A stretch of 19,403 nucleotides of DNA from DAOTZS01 sp034434335 (lineage in GTDB: Bacteria > Chloroflexota > Anaerolineae > CG2-30-64-16). Under the pieces are notes generated by a model. That model was given only the letters and a program-made list of their open reading frames with translations. It ran no database searches and was not told the origin of the DNA. Positions 13,949 to 19,403 of the stretch are shown here, piece after piece. Position numbers and translations under genes: made by a program. Within the stretch, counting starts at the first letter, position 1. Each line of letters begins with the position of its first letter. The DNA is taken from NCBI GenBank assembly GCA_034434335.1, contig DAOTZS010000056.1:1-19403 (forward strand), read 5' to 3'.

Positions 13949-15727
13949 TCAGTCAAATCCTGTGAACCCTTCTGGTGGGCGCATACCACGGACATTATCC
14001 CTCAACCGCTCAGTGAGCTCCGCAGCCTCGACGAACCCCATCGCTTTGTAAAACTCAACATCGTAGGGACGCGTCTGCACGACGACCGGCATGGGCACCG
14101 CATGGCCCAGGATCAGAGCCTGCTCACGCGTATCGAGCCGGGCCAACACCTCTCGCAGCGCCTCCCCGCCACTGACCCCCGACAGCACTGCCTTAATGTC
14201 TTCGGGGTTGTCCAATAACAGGGTCACGCGTGTGCCGATCTGCGACATGACTTCACTGTCTATGCCGCTGGGGCGTTGGTCCACGATGAAGAGGGTGACG
14301 TTATACTTGCGCAGTTCGCGTGCGATGGTGCCGAAAATGGTGTTGCTGGCAATGGTTGGGTCGAGGAACTTATGCGCCTCTTCAATGGTGATCACCAGTG
14401 GGGTTGGCTCCGCTGCGCCTCCGAACGATGCCTCCTTCTTTTCCACATAGAGCCGGTGGATGCGCCGCGTCAGGAAATTGGCCACCAGGATGTATGCCCC
14501 CAGATCATTGCCGTAGCGGCCAAACTCCAGTACGACGCTCGTCCCTGCCTCCAGGTATTTCATGATCCGCCCCACGGAGTCGTCTATGGCTTTGGGCTTG
14601 AGAAAGCCATAGTTGCGCATGCGTTCGAAGCGCCGGCGCAGGGCAGCCAGGGTCTGCAGGCCCTGGCCAGTATCATCCGCCAGGGCTTTGAGGCCCGATA
14701 CCGGCTTCTCGGCATCGGTGGAGTAAGCCGTATAGCTATCCACCCACGCATCGTCCAGGAAATGGACCAACCAATCTTTGCCGAACCGACGATGAAGCGC
14801 GTAGACCGCACCGATTTGCGGCTCCGAGAGGTCCAGGATGCCGGCCAGCATTTCCAGGTCTTCTGGCACGATCTGGTCATAGCCGATGGTGACGGTATAG
14901 TCGGGGTTAGAGCCACGGCGGCGGGAAGATTCGTCGTCCAGGGTAAAGATGCTGACGCGGCCCGGGAAGATCTGTTTCAGCCCTTTGACGCGGTGGACGT
15001 GCTCTGCGCCGGCCTCCCAGCCATATTCATTGTGCATGTCGAAGATCAGGTTGACTGCCACCCGTTGCTGGATCACGCCGGCCAGCAGCAACCGCGCCAG
15101 GAATGTTTTGCCTGTGCCCGACTTGCCGAAGACACCGCTTGACCGCTCGACCAGCCGCTCCAGGTTCAGGGTGATCTTGACGTTCTCCATATCCAGCGGC
15201 GCGCCGACGTGGAAGAAGTGGGCGATCTTGCCCCCCACCCGGCGTTCCCCCTCCGGGCCGAAGACCTGGTCCACTTCCGCCTGGCTGGCCTCGTAGACCG
15301 GCGCGAAGTGTTCGGGCACAGTCTTGACCGGTTTCACCTCGTCTTTGCCTTCTTCGAGCAGCAGCAAGGGGCTGAGATGGGCTGTGCCGAAGGTGGTGGT
15401 GCCTTGATAGACCGCGGCCAGGAAGGGATCGCTCAGGTCCGGCGGTTGCCTCCCGATCTGTGGGTTGGTGCTGTCAAGTGCCACGTCGGTGATCATGCAG
15501 AAGAAGCGGGCGCGCCGGCCGCGCACCACCACATAGCGACCTACGGCCAGGTCTTCGGGCGAGACGTCCCGATCGAGCTTGACGTCCAATCCCCCAGACA
15601 GCGACCCGCCGACGATCACTCCCAGCCGGCTTGCGCGCTCTCGTTGTGCGCGCAAGGCAGCGCGTTCTTCGCGGGCCGAAACGAGTTGAGCGAACTCGGC
15701 ATCAGAGGAATACGAAGGCTCAGACAT
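13949..15727 (-). CDS. herA: HerA-like ATPase (FtsK-HerA superfamily DNA translocase)
   Basis: A hexameric DNA-pumping ATPase that works with NurA in DNA end processing. The 592 residues hold an N-terminal HAS-barrel region (about 35-125), then a RecA-like core with Walker A GKSGTGKT (201-208), IFDMHNEYGW after strand 2 (Asp230), Walker B LVITIEEAHKF (Glu449/Glu450) and the later VDQRPSGID and LLLDNPED segments typical of HerA. The start is ATG 15727; GGAGGGGG lies a few bases upstream, and an in-frame TTG at 15739 is part of that site. nurA is on the same strand 2.3 kb upstream, separated by a HAS-barrel-like gene and a peptidase gene. There is no SIR2 or DUF4297 partner of the kind found in HerA-based phage defence, so a repair role is more likely. 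Confidence 0.93.
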   Translation of the reverse strand: MSEPSYSSDAEFAQLVSAREERAALRAQRERASRLGVIVGGSLSGGLDVKLDRDVSPEDLAVGRYVVVRGRRARFFCMITDVALDSTNPQIGRQPPDLSDPFLAAVYQGTTTFGTAHLSPLLLLEEGKDEVKPVKTVPEHFAPVYEASQAEVDQVFGPEGERRVGGKIAHFFHVGAPLDMENVKITLNLERLVERSSGVFGKSGTGKTFLARLLLAGVIQQRVAVNLIFDMHNEYGWEAGAEHVHRVKGLKQIFPGRVSIFTLDDESSRRRGSNPDYTVTIGYDQIVPEDLEMLAGILDLSEPQIGAVYALHRRFGKDWLVHFLDDAWVDSYTAYSTDAEKPVSGLKALADDTGQGLQTLAALRRRFERMRNYGFLKPKAIDDSVGRIMKYLEAGTSVVLEFGRYGNDLGAYILVANFLTRRIHRLYVEKKEASFGGAAEPTPLVITIEEAHKFLDPTIASNTIFGTIARELRKYNVTLFIVDQRPSGIDSEVMSQIGTRVTLLLDNPEDIKAVLSGVSGGEALREVLARLDTREQALILGHAVPMPVVVQTRPYDVEFYKAMGFVEAAELTERLRDNVRGMRPPEGFTGFD

Positions 15728-15817
15728 GACCCCCTCCAACGGTTTCGGAATGGTGATATTCAGCCCTCACCTCTCTCGTCCACCTTCAGCGACAGGCGAG
15801 GGAAGAGGCGAAAAGAG

Positions 15818-15852
15818 GGGTTCTGTGGCGGCTGCCGGCCGCCACAGAACCC
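15818..15852. other. Strong hairpin between the M32 peptidase gene and herA
   Basis: GGGTTCTGTGGCGGC and its exact complement form a 15-bp stem around TGCCG. On the minus strand it is followed by CTCTTTTCG, so it could be a weak terminator that lowers herA relative to the genes upstream; it also looks like a dispersed intergenic repeat. Confidence 0.5.
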
Positions 15853-15881
15853 ATTTCCTGTTCCTCTCTCCCCCCGGCCAC

Positions 15882-17399
15882 TTACTCTTCTCTCCGCACC
15901 CCATATAGCTCCCCGTACTTCTCCCACAGATAGCAGACGTACGGTTCGATACGCATGGGCTGGCCCGTCACGCGCTCGACCAGCTCGGCCGCGGTAAACT
16001 TGCTGCCATGACAATAGATGTGCTCTCGCAGCCAGCCGTGCAGGGTGCCACACTCGCCGGCCGCGATCTGGACGGGGATCTCCGGGTGGGCCTGGAGCGC
16101 AGCCTGGTAGAACTGGGCGGCCAGGATGTTGCCCAGGGTGTACCCCTGGAACATGCCGCCGATCGTCCCGGCATACCAGTGCACATCCTGCATTACACCA
16201 TCTTTATCGTCAGGCGGCGTGACCCCCAGGTCCGCCCGATAGCGCTCACGCCACGCTTCGGGCAGCTCGCGCACGGCCAGGCTGCCCTCCAGCAGGGCGA
16301 GTTCCAGATCGAAGCGGATCATGACATGGAGGTTATAGGTTACCTCGTCGGCCTCGGTGCGGATCAGGGAGGGCTGGACGCGGTTGATGGCGCGATAAAA
16401 TGTCTCCAGGGATACTCCCCGCAATTGTTCTGGGAAGGCTGCCTGGAGTTTGGGGTAGTAGAACTCCCAAAAGCCCCAACTCCGGCCCACAACGTTCTCC
16501 CACAGACGAGACTGGCTCTCGTGCACCCCCGCAGAGGTGCCCTTGCCCAGAGGAGTGCCCTCATATTCGGGTCGGATCCCCTGCTCGTACAGGCCGTGGC
16601 CGGCCTCGTGCAGGATGCTGAACAGCGCTTCCCCCAGGTAATGCTCATTCACGCGCGTGGTGATGCGCACATCGCCGATGGAGAACTTGGTGGTAAAAGG
16701 GTGGTGAGTTTTGTCCAGCCGGCCGCGCTCGAAATCGTAACCGATCCCCCGGGCCATCTCCAACCCCAGTGCCCACTGCCCTGCTTCCGGAAAGAACTGC
16801 CGCAGACAGGAGTCATCGGCAGGCGCCTGCGCCGTTAGCGCCTTCACCAGGGGTACCAGCTCGGCCCGCAGCCGGGCGAACAGGTCACGCAGCGTTGCCG
16901 CCCTTACACCGTAGTCGGCTTCGTCGATCAGGGGATCGGCAATGTGTTCGTAGCCGGGGAAGAAGTCCGCGTATTGCCGGCTGAGATCGAGCGTCTTTTG
17001 CAGATACGGTTGCACGCTGGCGAAGTCGTTCTCGGGCCGGGCTTTGGCCCATCTCTGGTAGGTCTCGATCTGGTGGTGGCCCAATTGAGCCACAAAGTCG
17101 GCCGGCACCTTGATAGCGCGTTCGTACTCCCGCCGCGTCACACGGATGAGGCTGGCCTCATCGGAGTCATAGGGCAGGCTTTCCTCATAAGGCCGCAACG
17201 CATCCAGCAGCCTGCCGATCTCGGGGTCGGTGAACTTTTCGTGCGCCAGCCGGCTGAGGGTGGCGCATTGCCGGGCCCGGGCTGCGGCGCCCCCTGGTGG
17301 CATATAGGTCTCCTGGTCCCAGACCAGCAAGGCGTTGGCCGATTGCAGGTCGTTGACCTCCATCAGGCGAGTTTTGAGCTCATTCAGTTTGGCTTCCAT
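15882..17399 (-). CDS. Carboxypeptidase Taq (M32) metallopeptidase
   Basis: A zinc carboxypeptidase of peptidase family M32, 505 residues, the usual length. The HExxH motif is HEAGH at 264-268 and the third ligand is probably Glu294 in GVHESQSRLWEN. Further family signatures are WDQETYMPPGGAAARA near the N-terminus and IRTEADEVTYNLHVMIR at about 346-362. It trims amino acids from peptide C-termini in the cytoplasm; no signal peptide is seen. The ATG at 17399 has GGAGAG five bases upstream and lies inside the last 20 nt of the HAS-barrel-like gene, so the two are probably co-translated. Its place between nurA and herA is odd for a housekeeping peptidase. The product call is secure. Confidence 0.96.
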   Translation of the reverse strand: MEAKLNELKTRLMEVNDLQSANALLVWDQETYMPPGGAAARARQCATLSRLAHEKFTDPEIGRLLDALRPYEESLPYDSDEASLIRVTRREYERAIKVPADFVAQLGHHQIETYQRWAKARPENDFASVQPYLQKTLDLSRQYADFFPGYEHIADPLIDEADYGVRAATLRDLFARLRAELVPLVKALTAQAPADDSCLRQFFPEAGQWALGLEMARGIGYDFERGRLDKTHHPFTTKFSIGDVRITTRVNEHYLGEALFSILHEAGHGLYEQGIRPEYEGTPLGKGTSAGVHESQSRLWENVVGRSWGFWEFYYPKLQAAFPEQLRGVSLETFYRAINRVQPSLIRTEADEVTYNLHVMIRFDLELALLEGSLAVRELPEAWRERYRADLGVTPPDDKDGVMQDVHWYAGTIGGMFQGYTLGNILAAQFYQAALQAHPEIPVQIAAGECGTLHGWLREHIYCHGSKFTAAELVERVTGQPMRIEPYVCYLWEKYGELYGVRREE

Positions 17400-18021
17400 G
17401 TAGTCTCTCCATTGCTCTGGGTTTCAGTTGTTTGAGGATGCTTTCCAGCCGCACCAGATCCTGGCTCAACATCCGCGCCAGCTCGCGTCCAACCTCGACC
17501 AGATAAGGCTTCTGGTGTTCTGGCGGCCTGGCCTGCGCAGCCGCCTCGACAGCGGCCACCACCAGTTGATCCGCTGGCACATCCCTGGCATCCAGCACCA
17601 TGCGCAGCCAGACATGCTCTGCGGTGAAACGGATCAGTTCAGCCGGGTTGCAGGCATAGATTGGCGCCAGGGTCGGCGGTGGCTGCGCTGGCAGCCGGTG
17701 GAAAATGGCCTCTCCCCGGCCATACCCTACTACAAGGACATCCACCACCACCGGCACCTGGCGCTTCTGGCGCTGATCCTCGATGATCTCCGCGCTCTCG
17801 ACCCCTGCCGCCACCAGTTGGCGCACAAAAGCATCGTCCTCGATCGTCACATTGTAGATAAGCCCGTAGATCGTCTCCCTCTCGCCCACGCTGGCCCTGA
17901 CAAGGGTGCCGAAGCGGGGCATGAATCGTTGTCGTTCCAGGCTCAACGGTTGACAGCCAACCGTGAAGGCGGGTGTGCTGGAACGCAGGACACGCCCTAG
18001 TGGGATGGAGTTGTCGGTCAT
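17380..18021 (-). CDS. HAS-barrel-like protein associated with NurA/HerA
   Basis: A 213-residue protein. Its N-terminal half (IPLGRVLRSSTPAFTVGCQ, then MPRFGTLVRASVGERETIYGLIYNVTIEDD) resembles the beta-barrel that opens HerA and F-type ATPases (HAS barrel), here without an ATPase domain; HPxH-like or other catalytic motifs are absent. The C-terminal third (VGRELARMLSQDLVRLESILKQL) looks helical. AGGAG lies nine bases before the ATG, only five bases after the nurA stop, so translation is coupled to nurA; its own end overlaps the M32 start. By position it is a candidate accessory or adaptor subunit of a NurA-HerA complex. The fold assignment is made by eye, and the function is inferred. Confidence 0.8.
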   Translation of the reverse strand: MTDNSIPLGRVLRSSTPAFTVGCQPLSLERQRFMPRFGTLVRASVGERETIYGLIYNVTIEDDAFVRQLVAAGVESAEIIEDQRQKRQVPVVVDVLVVGYGRGEAIFHRLPAQPPPTLAPIYACNPAELIRFTAEHVWLRMVLDARDVPADQLVVAAVEAAAQARPPEHQKPYLVEVGRELARMLSQDLVRLESILKQLKPRAMERLHGSQTE

Positions 18022-18026
18022 GGAGT

Positions 18027-19229
18027 TTATCTCCTGGCAGTGAGGAATTTGCTCTGGGCCTTGGGCGACACTGTTGGGATGAGGTGGTTCCTGAGCATCG
18101 CCTGGAAGAGCATGGCTTCGAGATCGGCCCGCTCGGCCTGGCCCACCAGGGCCAGTTCGTGAGCGCGCGTCAACACGTACGGGTAGCCCGTCGGTTCGCA
18201 GTTGGCATAGATGGCCGCCTGGGCGATATCCAGGAGCTCGGGCTGGGCTGCAACCCAGCCGGGGACTTCGAGGCGGACAATTATGCTGTTGGAAGGCCCG
18301 GGCCTGCGGGCCACATTGACGTAGACAAAAGCAATGCGATCCCCTCCAGATGCCTGCTCATAACGGTCGTTGGCATCCGAGTTGGAGGTGAACAGCGCGC
18401 TCCGCTCGTTGGGAGCCAGGTTGTTGAAGAGAAGCCTGTCGGTCAACTGGCGGAAACGCCCCTGGCGCAATGTCTCCCGGCTGATCTCCTCGGCAGAGAG
18501 CTCCAATAACTCGAGGATGCGCAAGACGTAGGCACTGCCAGGCCGGTCCACGTAACCAACCGGGACAGCATGTGCGCGGCGCAGACGCTGCATCTGATGC
18601 ACGAAGAAGTCTACCTCCTCAGTCAGCGCTTCACCCTCTTCGGCATCCTGGCGCATCCAGGGCAGGAGAGGGCCGTCTACCATGGCGATGATGGGGAGGG
18701 CAGGGTCGCCCCCTGTTCTGGACCGCTCGGCCTCGGCCAGGTCGGCCAGGATGGCGATTTCCCGCCGGCTGCGCTGGGCGTTGATATACTCGGGCGGGCG
18801 AAGCTGGCCGTCGGGGTCGAAGAGGTCGCGGTCATCGAAGAAGAGCTCTGGGATGGTGGAGACGGTGGGGGCCTGGCCGCTCCCCAGGCGCAGCACGATG
18901 CTGCCGATGTTGAGCAGATAGTAGGTGGCAATGCCGTGTCGGTCGGGATAGATCTGGCTACCATCCACGGCTATCAGGGTCACCGGGCTGGTGAGGGGAG
19001 GGGGTATTCGTCGCTCGTTCAGGTGCGCGGCCAGGGGCAAGGCGCCACGGCGCCACTCGTCAATGGCGCGGGCCCTGGCTATCTTCTCGCGCAGCGCCTC
19101 GGTAACCAGGGAGTGTCGGCCAAGCAGCTCGCGCGCGTGCGCCAGGCGCTCCTGCAGGTCTTCCTGGCGTTGGGCCAGACAGCGGCCCATAGCCTCCACC
19201 CGTTCTGCTAACTTGTTCAGCTCGAGCAT
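18027..19229 (-). CDS. nurA: NurA-domain nuclease
   Basis: A 400-residue NurA nuclease, the partner of HerA in resecting DNA ends with 5' to 3' polarity. An N-terminal helical region of about 80 residues leads to the core. The first metal-binding Asp is Asp89 in LIAVDGSQIYPDRHG, the second is probably Asp185 in IIAMVDGPLL, and the C-terminal YPYVLTRAHELA segment (Tyr351, His357) matches the conserved Tyr/His region. The ATG at 19229 has a GGGAGG upstream at a rather long distance (11 bases). It is the first gene of the minus-strand cluster, five bases before the HAS-barrel-like gene. The core family call is firm; the listed catalytic residues other than Asp89 are by-eye alignments. Confidence 0.93.
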   Translation of the reverse strand: MLELNKLAERVEAMGRCLAQRQEDLQERLAHARELLGRHSLVTEALREKIARARAIDEWRRGALPLAAHLNERRIPPPLTSPVTLIAVDGSQIYPDRHGIATYYLLNIGSIVLRLGSGQAPTVSTIPELFFDDRDLFDPDGQLRPPEYINAQRSRREIAILADLAEAERSRTGGDPALPIIAMVDGPLLPWMRQDAEEGEALTEEVDFFVHQMQRLRRAHAVPVGYVDRPGSAYVLRILELLELSAEEISRETLRQGRFRQLTDRLLFNNLAPNERSALFTSNSDANDRYEQASGGDRIAFVYVNVARRPGPSNSIIVRLEVPGWVAAQPELLDIAQAAIYANCEPTGYPYVLTRAHELALVGQAERADLEAMLFQAMLRNHLIPTVSPKAQSKFLTARR

Positions 19230-19284
19230 CGGTTTTCTTCCCTCCCCGATCAGAACCTGCGCAGCGACCGCACGCCGCTCACAG

Positions 19285-19313
19285 AATGTACGTGGTAGAG
19301 TGATGAATGACAG
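19285..19313 (-). promoter_or_regulatory. Possible nurA promoter (weak)
   Basis: CTGTCA (19313-19308), a 17-bp spacer and TACATT (19290-19285) on the minus strand, each matching four of six consensus bases. It is the best candidate in the 174 bp before nurA, which otherwise hold only G/C runs and no gene. Confidence 0.3.
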
Positions 19314-19403
19314 CAGTTACGCAGTTGTACTACGCTGTACCCCCCGCCCCCAATTGAGGGTGCTTAGAAAGTCAGCGAGATACAGGGGGAGAGGCTTGAA
19401 AGA

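Noticed and set aside
12883..19229. HerA-based anti-phage defence island
   Set aside because: No SIR2, DUF4297 or other effector, no mobile genes nearby; NurA plus HerA with an ordinary peptidase fits a core repair cluster better.

Overview
The window reads as a high-GC bacterial chromosome segment, most likely from a Chloroflexota (Anaerolineae- or Caldilineae-like) lineage. That assignment is an inference from the gene mix: an archaeal-type AspRS under a T-box, a NurA/HerA pair, an EndoQ-like protein fused to a UvrD helicase, and M50, PspC and M32 proteins. No rRNA, tRNA, CRISPR array, integrase or transposase was seen, so it looks like core genome rather than an island.

Left part (1-6120, all minus strand): dnaN (sliding clamp); a PflX-like radical SAM protein with a long structured leader; aspS encoding an archaeal-type, predicted non-discriminating AspRS, preceded by a complete T-box riboswitch (specifier GAC, terminator, TTGACA/TATCTT promoter); and a lipoprotein HtrA protease with two PDZ domains. 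Each has a recognisable promoter.

Middle (6120-9312): a 486-bp divergent intergenic region with an extended -10 promoter for htrA on one side and, on the other, a promoter whose spacer is a perfect palindrome. Then come two GNAT acetyltransferases and a PspC-domain membrane protein (plus strand), a bidirectional terminator, and an M50 site-2 protease homologue (minus strand) whose promoter also carries a palindrome in its spacer. The intergenic spaces around the M50 gene hold families of short hairpin repeats.

Right part (9313-19403), rich in DNA-processing genes: a 1194-residue fusion of an EndoQ-type PHP nuclease to a UvrD/PcrA-type helicase, apparently made from a leaderless mRNA and carrying two sliding-clamp-binding motifs (QLGLF between the modules, QLSLF at the extreme C-terminus). 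It converges, with a 15-nt overlap, on a minus-strand cluster read in the order NurA nuclease, stand-alone HAS-barrel-like protein, M32 carboxypeptidase, HerA ATPase, and a coiled-coil protein with a possible PD-(D/E)XK-like C-terminus.

How they may work together: NurA and HerA form the known end-resection type nuclease/translocase pair. The small HAS-barrel-like protein, translationally coupled to NurA, is a plausible extra subunit. The EndoQ-helicase fusion would nick at deaminated bases and unwind from the nick, recruited by the clamp that the window's own dnaN encodes. The fusion with its two clamp motifs, and the AspRS/T-box unit, are the most noteworthy items.
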